A DNA stretch of 64,000 nt from Nocardia brasiliensis ATCC 700358 (lineage in GTDB: Bacteria > Actinomycetota > Actinomycetes > Mycobacteriales > Mycobacteriaceae): assembly GCF_000250675.2 (NCBI RefSeq), contig NC_018681.1:8928001-8992000 (forward strand), given 5' to 3'. Shown piece by piece: positions 50,881-60,042 of the stretch (position 1 is the stretch's first letter; every line of letters starts with the position of its first letter). A program made the translations under genes and the position numbers. The notes below the pieces were generated by a model. That model was not told the DNA's origin, did not search any database, and saw only the letters and a program-made list of their open reading frames with translations.

Positions 50881-51540
50881 TTGAGTACCCACGTTCTCCG
50901 TTGCGACGGCGCACCGGTACCTATCGCCCTCGCGGCGCTGCCGACCAGTTCGACGGCCGCCATTCCCGATACCGCAGAGATCGACGAGTTGCTTCCGGTG
51001 CTCGCCGCCGATAGCCTCCCGCGGCTGATCGTGCTCGGTGACGACGCCGCGCTCGCCGCGGTGCTGACCCACCTGATGCGCACCGAACGACTGCACGTCG
51101 AGATCGGCTACGTGCCGGTGGACAAGACCTACGGTTCCCGCGCCTACCAGACCGGCACCGGCAACGCCGCCGCCAAACGGGCCATCGACGGTCGCGCGAC
51201 CGAGGTGCCGCTCATCCGCGACGACACCGGCAAGGTGCTGATCGGCCGCGCCAAGATCACCGGCCCGGGCGAGGAGAAGCTCGAGGGCGAGGCCTACGTG
51301 GACGACTTCCAGCTGTTCTCCGGCAAGGTCACCGCCATGCTGATCTCGCCGACGCTGCACCAGCCCGGGGTCCGGGCCACCGTGCAGAAGGGCATGCGCA
51401 AGCGCCGCTGGGCCGAAGGTCGCGCCGCCCAGCTCGGCACCCCGGGCGCGGTGGTGACCCGGGACGGTATCCGCAGCGACCGCACGGTGCCGCGGTCCAG
51501 TTTCTACCGGCACCACGAGCCCTGGCTGCTGGTCCGATGA
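50881..51540 (+). CDS. Conserved hypothetical protein (Rv0358-like)
   Basis: A 219-residue soluble protein with LRCDGAPVPIALAALPTSST near the start and a central SRAYQTGTGNAAAKRAIDG segment. It then has VPLIRDDTGKVLIGRAKI and YVDDFQLFSGKVTAMLISP, reminiscent of the beta-rich second domain of lipid/diacylglycerol kinases, but no catalytic motif is clear. It starts at TTG 50881 with AGGAGGG about 11 bp upstream; GTG 50869 is possible. It overlaps the M50 protease gene by ATGA, as Rv0358-Rv0359 are adjacent, so the two probably work together. Confidence 0.83.
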   Translation: MSTHVLRCDGAPVPIALAALPTSSTAAIPDTAEIDELLPVLAADSLPRLIVLGDDAALAAVLTHLMRTERLHVEIGYVPVDKTYGSRAYQTGTGNAAAKRAIDGRATEVPLIRDDTGKVLIGRAKITGPGEEKLEGEAYVDDFQLFSGKVTAMLISPTLHQPGVRATVQKGMRKRRWAEGRAAQLGTPGAVVTRDGIRSDRTVPRSSFYRHHEPWLLVR

Positions 51541-52319
51541 CGTCCGCGTTCTTCGCCGAACGGCGCTCGCGCGCGGTGCGCCCGAGCCCGATCTTCCTGC
51601 TGGTCGTCGTCATCACGATCGTCGGCGGCGTGCTCGCCTGGGACGCCCCGCTGGACTCCACCCGAGCCAAGGCCGGGGTGTTCGTGCTGGTCGTGTTCGG
51701 CTGGGTGATCACGCTGTGCCTGCACGAATTCGCGCACGCATTCACGGCGTGGCGGGCCGGGGACCGCGAGGTCGAACTGCGCGGCTATCTCACGTTGAAC
51801 CCGCTGAAGTACAGCCATCCGCTGCTGTCGATCGTGCTGCCGATGGTGTTCATCGCGCTGGGCGGCATCGGCCTGCCCGGCGGCGCGGTCTACGTGCACA
51901 CCCACAATTTCGCCCCGCGCACCCAGCGGCTCATCAGTGGCGCGGGCCCCGCGGTGAACGCGCTGTGCGCGGTGCTGCTGCTGGTGGTCGTGCAGCTGTT
52001 CGGCAGTGCGAGTTCGCATCCCGCGCTGTGGTTCGGGTTGAGCTTCCTCGCGTTCCTGCAGATCACCGCGACCCTGCTGAACCTGATTCCGCTGCCCGGT
52101 CTGGACGGCTACGGGATTCTCGAACCGTCGCTGAGCTATCAGACCCGCCGCTCGCTCGATCAGTTCAAGCCGTTCGGCATGCTGATCCTGTTCGCGCTGC
52201 TGTTCACGCCCGCGATCAACGGTGTCTTCTTCGACGCGGTGTACGCGCTGTTCGAGGTGTCCGGCGTGCCCGCCGACTGGTCGCGCTACGGCAGCTACCT
52301 GACCCGCTTCTGGACTTAG
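51537..52319 (+). CDS. M50-family site-2-protease-like membrane protein (Rv0359-like)
   Basis: A 260-residue polytopic protein with about six helices. The zinc motif is H63-E64-F-A-H67, and the second metal ligand is in NLIPLPGLDG (Asp190). Such proteins cut substrates within the membrane, though this short form without a PDZ domain has unknown substrates. It is translationally coupled to the preceding gene. Confidence 0.9.
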   Translation: MTSAFFAERRSRAVRPSPIFLLVVVITIVGGVLAWDAPLDSTRAKAGVFVLVVFGWVITLCLHEFAHAFTAWRAGDREVELRGYLTLNPLKYSHPLLSIVLPMVFIALGGIGLPGGAVYVHTHNFAPRTQRLISGAGPAVNALCAVLLLVVVQLFGSASSHPALWFGLSFLAFLQITATLLNLIPLPGLDGYGILEPSLSYQTRRSLDQFKPFGMLILFALLFTPAINGVFFDAVYALFEVSGVPADWSRYGSYLTRFWT

Positions 52320-52463
52320 AGCGGATTTCGATGATCGCCCCGGGCCGAATCGGGTAACCCCCGGCCAGTCGACCCGGGCGCGTACGTGCGCCCTGTACGA
52401 GCGTGATCCCGGCCCACCGGTCGGCGCGCACGCTGCCCTCAGCACACGTTGGAGCACACCAGC

Positions 52464-53318
52464 ATGACCGACAACCCCTCGGCGACGGTGCTTTCCGTCA
52501 TCATCCCGGCCCTGAACGAGGCAACCCGGATCGAGCGCACCCTCGATCGCCTGGTCCGCCAGGACGCCGTCGACGAGATCATCGTCGTCGACAACGGGAG
52601 CACCGACGACACCCGCCGCATCGTGCACGACTACGCGCGAACCCATCCCGAGGTCGCGCTCATCGAGGAGACCACGCCCGGCATCCCGGCCGCGCGCAAC
52701 GCCGGATTCGACCGGGCCCGTGGCGATTTCCTGGCCAGGACCGATGCCGACACCCTGGTCGACGCGGACTGGGGCGAGGTGGTCCGCGCGCATCTGAGCG
52801 CACACCCCGACACCGCCGCGGTCACCGGGATCACCACCTATCACGACTCACCGGTCGGCTTCTTCTTGAAACTCGGCTACTACCTACAGGATCGGCGCGG
52901 CAAGCTCGGCGGCCGGGTCGGCAATCTGCACGGTCCGAACATGGCCATCCGCCGGGCGGCCTGGCTGCAGGTCGGCGCGGACACCACCACCCGCGCCGAC
53001 GTGGCCGAGGACCTGGATCTCGCGCTGTGCCTGACCAAACGCGGATTTCGGATCGACCAGCTGAAGAGCATGCGGGCCGCGACCTCGGCCCGGCGCCGCC
53101 GGACCAACCCGCGGGAATGGTGGCATTTCCAGCTGACCGGCTTGCGCACCATCGCCGAGCAGGGATACCAGGTGCTGCCGCTGCATCGCGCGATCATCGT
53201 CGGCGCCTGGCTCACGCACACCGTGCAGTGGCCGATCTATCGATTCTGGGACTTCGACCGGCGCCGGTTCACGCTGCGCCCGGCACCGCCGCGGGTCTCC
53301 GCGGTCGGGGAATCCTGA
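52464..53318 (+). CDS. GT2-family glycosyltransferase
   Basis: A 284-residue GT-A enzyme with VLSVIIPALNEATRIE, IIVVDNGSTDDT, and ARTDADT supplying the metal-binding DxD-like site. The C-terminal part is basic and has a weak hydrophobic segment (LHRAIIVGAWLTHTV), so membrane association is possible. It starts at ATG 52464 with GGAG 10 bp upstream. It is not part of the conserved Rv0357-Rv0364 set and appears inserted. Confidence 0.87.
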   Translation: MTDNPSATVLSVIIPALNEATRIERTLDRLVRQDAVDEIIVVDNGSTDDTRRIVHDYARTHPEVALIEETTPGIPAARNAGFDRARGDFLARTDADTLVDADWGEVVRAHLSAHPDTAAVTGITTYHDSPVGFFLKLGYYLQDRRGKLGGRVGNLHGPNMAIRRAAWLQVGADTTTRADVAEDLDLALCLTKRGFRIDQLKSMRAATSARRRRTNPREWWHFQLTGLRTIAEQGYQVLPLHRAIIVGAWLTHTVQWPIYRFWDFDRRRFTLRPAPPRVSAVGES

Positions 53319-53325
53319 ACGCACA

Positions 53326-53366
53326 CAGGGCCGCCCGGCCTGACCTCCCCTGACCGGACGGCTCTG
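53326..53366 (+). terminator. Rho-independent-like terminator after the GT2 gene
   Basis: CAGGGCCGCCCGG (53326-53338) pairs with CCGGACGGCTCTG (53354-53366) through 11 Watson-Crick pairs, one G-U and one mismatch, followed by CTCTT. Confidence 0.7.
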
Positions 53367-53588
53367 CTCTTCGCAGCGGGCGAATCCACCCCTACCCGCC
53401 CGGCCACCACACCCATGGCCGGCGGGGTGGTTCGCTGATGTGCGAAGTGTGCGACCGCAACACCCCTCGCTTCGTTGCGGTCTCATGATCAAGGTAGGGC
53501 GCGGCCTCCGCCGGAACACGAGTAGCGCACTACCCAAAGATCATCATCGAGCCCCCGCACACCGGCGGCCGGAGCACTCGCACGCGGC

Positions 53589-53606
53589 GCCGGCTACGTA
53601 GCCGGC
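53589..53606. terminator. 18-bp perfect palindrome after the FUSC gene
   Basis: GCCGGCTACGTAGCCGGC abuts the FUSC stop codon (53607-53609). It would form a 7-bp stem with a 4-nt loop in the minus-strand transcript. Confidence 0.6.
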
Positions 53607-54761
53607 TCAGTCCTCGGGGACCACCCACGGCTTGGGGACGGTCGGGGGGAGCAGCGCCATCGCCGAGATGCGCTTCATCCCGCACACCTGCATGAGGTCG
53701 ACCACGATCGAACGCACCTGCGCGAACACCACGTGCGCCGAAAGACCGGCACCCTCAACGAGTTCCGGGCGCGCCTCCTTGGCGACCGAGCGCAGCACCC
53801 GGGCGCCCTCCGCCTGATCGGGCTGTTCCCCCGGGTCGGCGAGCATCATCCGGCGCACCACATCGACTGCCTGGCCGAGCCTTTCGACCTCGTCGATCAA
53901 CCGGGGATCGAGGATCTCGTCGTCCTGGACCAGCGTCAGCGAACGGCGCAACAGCACCCTGGTGTTGCGCACCGCGTTGTCGAGTGGATCGGCGGTGGCC
54001 TTGATGCGTTCGAGGCGGGCGCGAGAGTTCCAGTACAGCGGCGAGATTCGGCTGATCTCCCGGCCGCCCTCCAACGTGGCGCGCAACGCGTCGATCTGCG
54101 GTTGCGTCGCACGGACCGCGGCCAGCGCCGACCGCAGCTTGTCCGGGTCCTGCGCCAGCAGGCCGTCGCCGCACTCGGTGAGCGACTTGCCCATCACGCC
54201 AAGGATTTCCGCGGCCTGCTCGCGGGCGCGCCGCACCGGATGCAGCGGAATCGACGCCACCACAACCACGCCCACCAGACCGCCGACCAGCGCGTCGATC
54301 ATCCGGGAGAAGCCGCCGCCCGCCGACGGCGGCAGCAGGGTGGCGACCAGCACCGCAGAACCCGCGGCCTGCATGGTGATGATCGAGCCGCCGTCCAGAA
54401 ACACCGCCGCCGCCATGGCGACCGCGACCACCAGCGCGATCTGCCACACGCCGGTCCCGGCGTTGGTGATGAACAGGTCGCCGATGCCGATGCCGACCGC
54501 GACGCCGACCACCAGCTCCACCGAACGCCGCAACCGGGCGCCGAACGAGATGCCGATCGAGACCACGGCCGCCGTCGGCGCGAAGAACGGCTGCGGGTGG
54601 CCGACGATCTCCCGCGCGATGAACCAGGCCAGGGCCGCGCCGACGGCGCACTGCACGATCGGCAGCGCGGACAGGCGCAGCCGGGCCCAGGAAGCGCGCA
54701 GCCGGTCCATCGTGCTCGTACGCGCGACATCCACGCGCGGTTTGAAGTCGAGCAGGGACAA
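53607..54761 (-). CDS. FUSC-family (fusaric-acid-resistance-like) membrane protein
   Basis: About 384 residues. An N-terminal domain has roughly six helices (VQCAVGAALAWFIA, then FFAPTAAVVSIGISFGARLR, VVAVAMAAAVFLDGG, LVGGLVGVVVVASI) and a cytoplasmic helical domain carries the C-terminal half. Related proteins are aromatic-acid effluxers or envelope proteins of unknown job. I favour the TTG at 54759-54761, one base after the DUF3151 stop, which gives MSLLDFKPRVD; the ATG at 54710 would drop 17 residues. It is co-transcribed with the DUF3151 gene. Confidence 0.82.
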   Translation of the reverse strand: MSLLDFKPRVDVARTSTMDRLRASWARLRLSALPIVQCAVGAALAWFIAREIVGHPQPFFAPTAAVVSIGISFGARLRRSVELVVGVAVGIGIGDLFITNAGTGVWQIALVVAVAMAAAVFLDGGSIITMQAAGSAVLVATLLPPSAGGGFSRMIDALVGGLVGVVVVASIPLHPVRRAREQAAEILGVMGKSLTECGDGLLAQDPDKLRSALAAVRATQPQIDALRATLEGGREISRISPLYWNSRARLERIKATADPLDNAVRNTRVLLRRSLTLVQDDEILDPRLIDEVERLGQAVDVVRRMMLADPGEQPDQAEGARVLRSVAKEARPELVEGAGLSAHVVFAQVRSIVVDLMQVCGMKRISAMALLPPTVPKPWVVPED

Positions 54762-54762
54762 T

Positions 54763-55206
54763 TCAGTCCAGGCCCAGCTCAGCCGCCGCGCGGGGATCGC
54801 AATCTTCGAGCAGGTCCAGGCAGCGCGCGTACTCCTCGGTCTCACCGACCACCTTGGCCGCGCGGGCCAGCGCGCCGACGCTGCGCAGGAAGCCGCGGTT
54901 GGGCTCGTGGCTCCACGGCACCGGGCCGAAACCCTTCCAGCCATTACGCCGCAACAGGTCGAGGCCGCGGTGGTAGCCGGTGCGGGCGAACGCGTAGGCG
55001 GCGACGATGTCGTGATTGATCGGCTCGTCCTGGGCTTCACCCCTGGTGAGCGCGGCCTCGGCCAGATAGGCCCAGGCGATCGAGGCCGCCGGATGGTCGG
55101 CGGCGACACGCACCGGATCGGTGCCTTCGAGCAACGCGTCTTCCGCGTCGGAGATTTCGGGGAGGAGTACCGGTTGCGGGCCTAGCAGATCACCGAACGA
55201 GGTCAT
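54763..55206 (-). CDS. DUF3151 family protein (Rv0360c-like)
   Basis: A 147-residue soluble protein beginning MTSFGDLLGPQPVLLPE, a beginning I recall for Rv0360c. Recognisable blocks are AWAYLAEAAL, AYAFARTGYHRGLDLLRRNG and GFGPVPWSHEPNRGFLR. The helical pattern suggests a TPR-like fold, and the function is unknown. ATG 55206 is preferred by family length; ATG 55215 is 9 bp upstream. It diverges from the Rv0361-like gene, as in M. tuberculosis. Confidence 0.88.
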   Translation of the reverse strand: MTSFGDLLGPQPVLLPEISDAEDALLEGTDPVRVAADHPAASIAWAYLAEAALTRGEAQDEPINHDIVAAYAFARTGYHRGLDLLRRNGWKGFGPVPWSHEPNRGFLRSVGALARAAKVVGETEEYARCLDLLEDCDPRAAAELGLD

Positions 55207-55358
55207 GCGGTTCATTGTGCACCGACGCGATATTCGCCGGTGACGCGTACCGCCGCATTCCCTGCCGCCGTGCGGGGTCTGAAGTCGGACTTCGCCGGAC
55301 CCTGGCCGTTAAGCTGGCCGTCGAGTTCAAGATGTTCCGCCTGACCGAGGGGTAGTGC

Positions 55359-58355
55359 GTGTCCGACCCGAACGACAACAAGAACCCGGCGCGGGAGAGC
55401 GCCGACCCGGCAACCCCGGCCGGACCCGACGCACGCCCCGGCGCCGACACGGCGAGCAACCCGAGCGCGAACAGCGGAGACCGCCCGGCCGACGCCGGCG
55501 CGACCCGCCCGATCCCCGCCGCGGGTGACGGCGGCACCGAACAGGGCGCGCCCACGCCGAATGCCCAAGGCACCGGTTCGGCGTCGCGTGGCACGCAAAA
55601 CCCCGGCACTGCGCCGGGCGCGACCCCGACCTCCGGTACTCCGGGCGCTGCGACACCGCGCCCCGGCACGCAGGACCCCGCCGCGTCGAGCAGTGCGGCC
55701 ACCAGCGCAGCCCGGCCGGGCGCGGGCACCCCCGCCACAGGTCGGCCCGGTTCGGGCGCGCCGACGATCAGCACGCCCGGGCAGTCCGCGCCGAGCGGGT
55801 CGACGACTCCCGCCACGGCACAGTCCGCCACTACGGACAAATCCGGTCACGGCAGCGGGTCGGCAAGTCAAGGTGGGCAAAGCGGCTCGGGCACCGCCGA
55901 CCCCACCGTGCCGGGTACGCCGAAAGCCGCAGGAAACCAACAGAGCAGCGCACCGAACAGCGGCACCGCCGAAACCGAGGTGATCGCACGGCAGGACAGG
56001 CCCGCAGCAGCACCGGGCGCGGCCGCCGCGACGGGACAGCCGGGCAGCCCAGCGGGAACACCAGACGCACCCAAGGCTGCCGAGGCCGAAACGGTCGCGA
56101 TGAAACGCGCAGATCAGCCGAGCACGGCCGCCGACCAGCCCGGATCAGTCGCGAACACCGCACCAGCACAGACGGGACCGGCAGGTTCGCAGCGGCCTGG
56201 CCAGGGTGCGGGTACCGACAGCGCATCGACACTGCCTGGCGGCACGAAAGATGCTGCAGCACAGTCTGATCCGGCCCACCCAGGCGCGGGCTCCGGTGCA
56301 GCAGCTGCGAGCGCACAGGCCGGTGCCGCCAGTGCCCCGGTAGGCACATCTGGTAGCCCGGCAGGTGCACCCGGAACCGGACGGCCCGCCGGAGCCGACG
56401 CCGCGCCCGCGTCGTCCGGTGACACGAAAGGCGCTGCGGCCCAGGCCGCGTCGGCGCGGAGCGGGCAGCCCGGCGACGCGAAAGGTCCGGCAGCGCAGGC
56501 GAGTACCTCGGGAGCAGCTGCGCAACCTGGCGGCCCCGCAGGCACCGCAGGCGCGGCAGGCACCACAGGCGCGGCAGGCACCACAGGCACGGCAGGCACC
56601 ACAGGCGCGGCAGCGGCGGAGCCCACAGTTCCTGGCGCACCGATCCAAACCGGGCGGCAGGGTGATGCCAAAGGTGCGGTAGCGCAGGCCGGTGCTGCGG
56701 CAGCGGCTACGCAGCCGGGCGTCCGGCAGGCGGCGCCGGGGCAGTCGAGTGCGGAGGCGGCGGGAAGCGCCGCGGCGGAAACCGAGGAGATTCGCAGGGG
56801 GGATCAAGAGGGGGCGCAGCAGAAGCGCAGTCCCTGGTTCGGTGGCGGGACAGCGGCGCAGGGTGAGGCAAAAGCCACTCCGGCGCAGGGCACTTCAGCG
56901 ACGCAGGGCGGGGAAGAAGCCGCCCAGGCGCAAAGCACTCCGACGGGGCAAGGTGGCGCAAAACCTGCGCCGGCGCAAGGCACTCTGTCGACGCAGGGCG
57001 GTGCCGCTGCGACTCCGGCGGCGCCGGGTGGCGGACAAGCTACTCCTACGCAAGGTGCTCCGACGGGGCAGGGCGGAGCCGCTGCGACGCAAGGCACGTC
57101 GGCAACGCAGGGCGGGGCAGCGGCCGCCCCGGCGCAAGGTGCTCCGACGGGGCAGGGCGGAGCCACTCCGGCGCAAGGCACTCCGGCGACGCAGGGCGGG
57201 GCAAAAGCCGCTCCGGCGCAAGGCACTCCCGCAACGCCGGGCGGGGCAAAAGCCGCTCCGGCGCAAGGCGGTCCGGCGGGGCAGGGTGGGGCGCCGGCTG
57301 CTTCGGCGCAGGGTGTTCCGGGAGCGGGCGCTCCGGAGCCGTCTGCGGGTTCGGATGATGCGCCGACGACGGTGATGCGGGTGCAGCAGCCTGTGCCTCC
57401 TGCGGACGCGGGGGCGGGGGCGGAGGACGAGACCGTCAGGATGCAGACGGCGTCGACGGCGAAGGATGGGGGCCAGAATCCGCCTGCGTCCGAGGACGTG
57501 ACGGTCGCCATGCCGGTGATCAAACCGGATGACGCGAAAACCGTTGCGCTGCCGGTCCAGCGGCCTGACGCACCGAAGCAGGCGGGCACCGATCGGGTGG
57601 CGCCGGGCCCCGGGCGCGTTCCGATCAGCAAACCGCCGAGCACCCCGCGTCCGGCGGCCGGGCCGAAACAGCCGGGCCCGCAAGGACCTTCGGCACCGCC
57701 GCAGAGCGGTCCGGCACCGATCGAGGATGCCCGGCCTGCTCCCCCGCAGCAGCGTCCGGGTTCGGCCCCGTCGCCCGCGGATATCCAGCCGACGTTGCCC
57801 GCGCAATCGCTGGCCGGTCCGCGTCCACCGCAACCGCGGCCGATCGCGCAACCGCAGCGGATCACGCCCGCCGGGCAGGCACCCGCCGCCCCGGAGTCCA
57901 CCCCGCAGGCGGGCCGCTCCAAGCGCTGGCTGCTGGCGGTGGCGGGTGCCGCCGTGCTGGTGGTGGTGCTGATCGGCGTGGCCGTGGTGTTGATCACGGG
58001 TTCGGGCGGTAATTCGGCGGAGGAGAAGGTGCGCGCCGCGATCACCGATTACACGCAGGCGCTGAAAAAGGGTGATCTGAACGCACTGCGCAGCACCACG
58101 TGTGGCCCACTGCACGACTTTTACCAGGGCATTCCCGCCGATCAGTTCGCCGGCGTGCATCAGTTGTCGATGGATCGGCGCAATATCCCGGTGATCGACG
58201 GCATCGACGCCATCCGGATCACCGACAAGACGGCGATCGCCCAGGCGACCGTCTATACGGAGGCGGATCCGGCCAAACGCTCGGCCCGCACGTTCGATCT
58301 GCAGGACACCGACGGCGGCTGGAAGGTCTGCGATCCGCCGACGAGCCCGCAGTAG
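55359..58355 (+). CDS. Rv0361-like membrane protein with a giant disordered repeat region
   Basis: 998 residues. The first 850 or so are low complexity (Ala, Gly, Pro, Thr, Gln, Ser) with scattered acidic TVAM-type segments. One helix follows (RWLLAVAGAAVLVVVLIGVA, about 855-880), then a 114-residue extracytoplasmic domain with two cysteines (about 915 and 991) resembling NTF2/lumazine-binding-like domains. The mycobacterial counterpart is about 275 residues, so the cytoplasmic part is expanded several-fold. The frame is open throughout. It starts at GTG 55359. Several TVAM, TVAL and TTVM motifs with flanking acidic residues could be kinase targets (inference). Confidence 0.8.
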   Translation: MSDPNDNKNPARESADPATPAGPDARPGADTASNPSANSGDRPADAGATRPIPAAGDGGTEQGAPTPNAQGTGSASRGTQNPGTAPGATPTSGTPGAATPRPGTQDPAASSSAATSAARPGAGTPATGRPGSGAPTISTPGQSAPSGSTTPATAQSATTDKSGHGSGSASQGGQSGSGTADPTVPGTPKAAGNQQSSAPNSGTAETEVIARQDRPAAAPGAAAATGQPGSPAGTPDAPKAAEAETVAMKRADQPSTAADQPGSVANTAPAQTGPAGSQRPGQGAGTDSASTLPGGTKDAAAQSDPAHPGAGSGAAAASAQAGAASAPVGTSGSPAGAPGTGRPAGADAAPASSGDTKGAAAQAASARSGQPGDAKGPAAQASTSGAAAQPGGPAGTAGAAGTTGAAGTTGTAGTTGAAAAEPTVPGAPIQTGRQGDAKGAVAQAGAAAAATQPGVRQAAPGQSSAEAAGSAAAETEEIRRGDQEGAQQKRSPWFGGGTAAQGEAKATPAQGTSATQGGEEAAQAQSTPTGQGGAKPAPAQGTLSTQGGAAATPAAPGGGQATPTQGAPTGQGGAAATQGTSATQGGAAAAPAQGAPTGQGGATPAQGTPATQGGAKAAPAQGTPATPGGAKAAPAQGGPAGQGGAPAASAQGVPGAGAPEPSAGSDDAPTTVMRVQQPVPPADAGAGAEDETVRMQTASTAKDGGQNPPASEDVTVAMPVIKPDDAKTVALPVQRPDAPKQAGTDRVAPGPGRVPISKPPSTPRPAAGPKQPGPQGPSAPPQSGPAPIEDARPAPPQQRPGSAPSPADIQPTLPAQSLAGPRPPQPRPIAQPQRITPAGQAPAAPESTPQAGRSKRWLLAVAGAAVLVVVLIGVAVVLITGSGGNSAEEKVRAAITDYTQALKKGDLNALRSTTCGPLHDFYQGIPADQFAGVHQLSMDRRNIPVIDGIDAIRITDKTAIAQATVYTEADPAKRSARTFDLQDTDGGWKVCDPPTSPQ
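56551..56620. repeat. 18-bp tandem repeat inside the Rv0361-like gene
   Basis: GGCGCGGCAGGCACCACA repeats at 56551, 56569 and 56587 (one change), with a partial fourth copy at 56605. It encodes Gly-Ala-Ala-Gly-Thr-Thr units. Confidence 0.8.
56862..57316. repeat. About 45-bp imperfect repeats inside the Rv0361-like gene
   Basis: Roughly ten units of 12-15 codons with the pattern AAPAQGTPATQGGAK vary in length. Every unit keeps GCGCAAGGC and GGGCAGGGCGG or CAGGGCGGGGCA. The strand is strongly purine-skewed. Confidence 0.7.
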
Positions 58356-58383
58356 CGGCGACTCGGAATCGTCGTCGACTCCG

Positions 58384-58428
58384 TTCGGCGTCTCGGTTGT
58401 TCCTCACAGGAGCAATCGAGACGCCGAA
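58384..58428 (+). terminator. Strong rho-independent terminator
   Basis: TTCGGCGTCTCG (58384-58395) pairs perfectly with CGAGACGCCGAA (58417-58428). The intervening TTGTTCCT and AGGAGCAA extend the stem, and ATCTTTTAT follows. It ends the Rv0361-like transcript. Confidence 0.9.
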
Positions 58429-58594
58429 ATCTTTTATAGCTATATCGAATTACTGTCCGGATGTGACGCACACCTCGGACCCGCGGCGCAAATGAAGAAC
58501 CGGCAAACTCGATAGCAATTCCATATCGATCGACGGTAGCGCTGCTCACACACAGCTGGTCACGGGTCCGGTTCATTAGTAGCGTGTCCGCATC

Positions 58595-59668
58595 ATGGTC
58601 AGGGAACAAACGCTTTCGCTAGAAACCGATGGCACGCAGCAGACGGCAACACTGTCCGGACAGCGGTTCCGGGTACGCGATCACTACGAGGTCGGCCGGG
58701 AAAAGATCCGCGAATTCGCGCGGGCGGTGCAGAACCACCACGGCGCACATCAGCAGGAATCCGATGCGCTGCGACTGGGTCACGAGAACGTCATCGCGCC
58801 ACCGACTTTCGCCTCGGTGATCGGTTCGGCCGGCACTCGTTCCCTGCTCGAATCGGTGCTCACCGAATACGACCTGTCCCAGATCCTGCAGACCGATCAG
58901 GTTTTCCAGGCCTATCGGCCGATCCAGGCGGGCGACCGGCTGAGCAGCGAGATCCTGATCGAATCCATCCGCCAGTTCGGCGACAACGATTTCGTCGTGG
59001 TGCGTTCGGCCCTGGTCAACCAGCACGGCGAGCTGGCCTTGATCGGGTCCACCACGATCGTGGCCCGCCGCGGCGTCGACGTGGATCCGAGCGTGGCCGA
59101 CGTGGTGGACAACATCATGATGCACGGTCAGGTCGTCGAATTCCCCAGCGCGGGAGGCGCATCGGCCGAAGGCTCGGCGCTGATCCCGCTCGGCACGGGC
59201 GCGCTGCCCGGCCCCGCGCCCGATCGGGTGCCCGCGCCGGTGCACACGCTGCCCGAGTTCGACCGGCTCTCGGTCGGCGATCAGCTCGAGCCCGGGATCT
59301 TCCGGCTGACCCGCGGCGACCTGGCCAACTACGCGGGAGTGTCCGGCGACGCCAACCCCATCCATTTCAGCGATCACGCCGCCGAGCTGGTGGGCCTGCC
59401 CACCGTCGTCGCGCACGGCATGCTGACGATGGGTTTGGCGAGCGGCTACCTGACCGCCTGGCTCGGCGACCCCACGGCCATCGAGAAATTCAGCGTGCGG
59501 TTCGCCGGCTTCGTCCCGGTCGCCCCGAACGCGGCGAGCACGGTCGAGTTCACCGGCCGGATCAAAGCACTCGACCCGCGCACCCGCACCGCCACGATCG
59601 TGCTCGGCGGCACCTCGGAGGAGCGAAAGCTCTTCGGGCGCGCGATCGCCGAGGTCCGTTTCAGTTAG
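58595..59668 (+). CDS. Fused MaoC-type (3R)-hydroxyacyl dehydratase (HadAB-like double hotdog)
   Basis: A 357-residue protein. Residues about 20-165 are a MaoC_dehydrat_N-like hotdog (YEVGREKIREFARAVQNHH, VIAPPTFASVIG). After a proline-rich linker, residues about 225-357 carry a MaoC hotdog with the hydratase motif YAGVSGDANPIHFSDHAA and GLPTVVAHGMLTMG. HadA and HadB are separate subunits in mycobacterial FAS-II, whereas here both halves are in one chain, as in some single-chain hydratases. Start ATG 58595. The upstream 160 bp is unusually A/T-rich. A role in fatty- or mycolic-acid elongation is inferred. Confidence 0.85.
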   Translation: MVREQTLSLETDGTQQTATLSGQRFRVRDHYEVGREKIREFARAVQNHHGAHQQESDALRLGHENVIAPPTFASVIGSAGTRSLLESVLTEYDLSQILQTDQVFQAYRPIQAGDRLSSEILIESIRQFGDNDFVVVRSALVNQHGELALIGSTTIVARRGVDVDPSVADVVDNIMMHGQVVEFPSAGGASAEGSALIPLGTGALPGPAPDRVPAPVHTLPEFDRLSVGDQLEPGIFRLTRGDLANYAGVSGDANPIHFSDHAAELVGLPTVVAHGMLTMGLASGYLTAWLGDPTAIEKFSVRFAGFVPVAPNAASTVEFTGRIKALDPRTRTATIVLGGTSEERKLFGRAIAEVRFS

Positions 59669-59730
59669 AGCCCACGCGGTCTGAAAAATTCGCACCCCAC
59701 AACTACGCGATTTCGGCGCAGGATGGAGGC

Positions 59731-60036
59731 GTGAGAAATTCAGTAGTACGCCGCGTGGCTCCCGCGCTCGGCGCCGCGTGTCTGATGGTCGGCGCACTCA
59801 CGCTGGTGCCGCCGACCGCCGCCGCCGCGACCGCGCCCACCATCGCCAGTGCCGCCCGGCCGGATTCGCTGCCCAAGGACGATCCGGAAGACGCCGGCAA
59901 GGACAAGAAGAAGCGCCGGATCTACACCAACTGCGACCAGGTCCGGGCCGAAGGCGCGGGCCCGCTGTACCGCGGGGAACGCGGCTACAACGCCTACCTC
60001 GATCAGGACAACGACGGCATCGCCTGCAACGAGTAG
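59731..60036 (+). CDS. Secreted excalibur-domain protein
   Basis: A 101-residue protein. An N-terminal signal peptide (basic start, then LGAACLMVGALTLVPPTAAAA, cleavage probably near residue 33) precedes a charged linker and an excalibur domain ending YNAYLDQDNDGIACNE, the DxDxDG-like calcium-binding loop with Cys. The function in the envelope is unknown. It starts at GTG 59731. It converges on the EmbR-like gene with 6 bp between stops. Confidence 0.88.
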   Translation: MRNSVVRRVAPALGAACLMVGALTLVPPTAAAATAPTIASAARPDSLPKDDPEDAGKDKKKRRIYTNCDQVRAEGAGPLYRGERGYNAYLDQDNDGIACNE

Positions 60037-60042
60037 CCGGTG

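Noticed and set aside
56692..57375. Arg-rich 227-codon frame inside the Rv0361-like gene
   Set aside because: Its length results from the repeat composition; the frame encoding the conserved C-terminal domain is continuous through the region.
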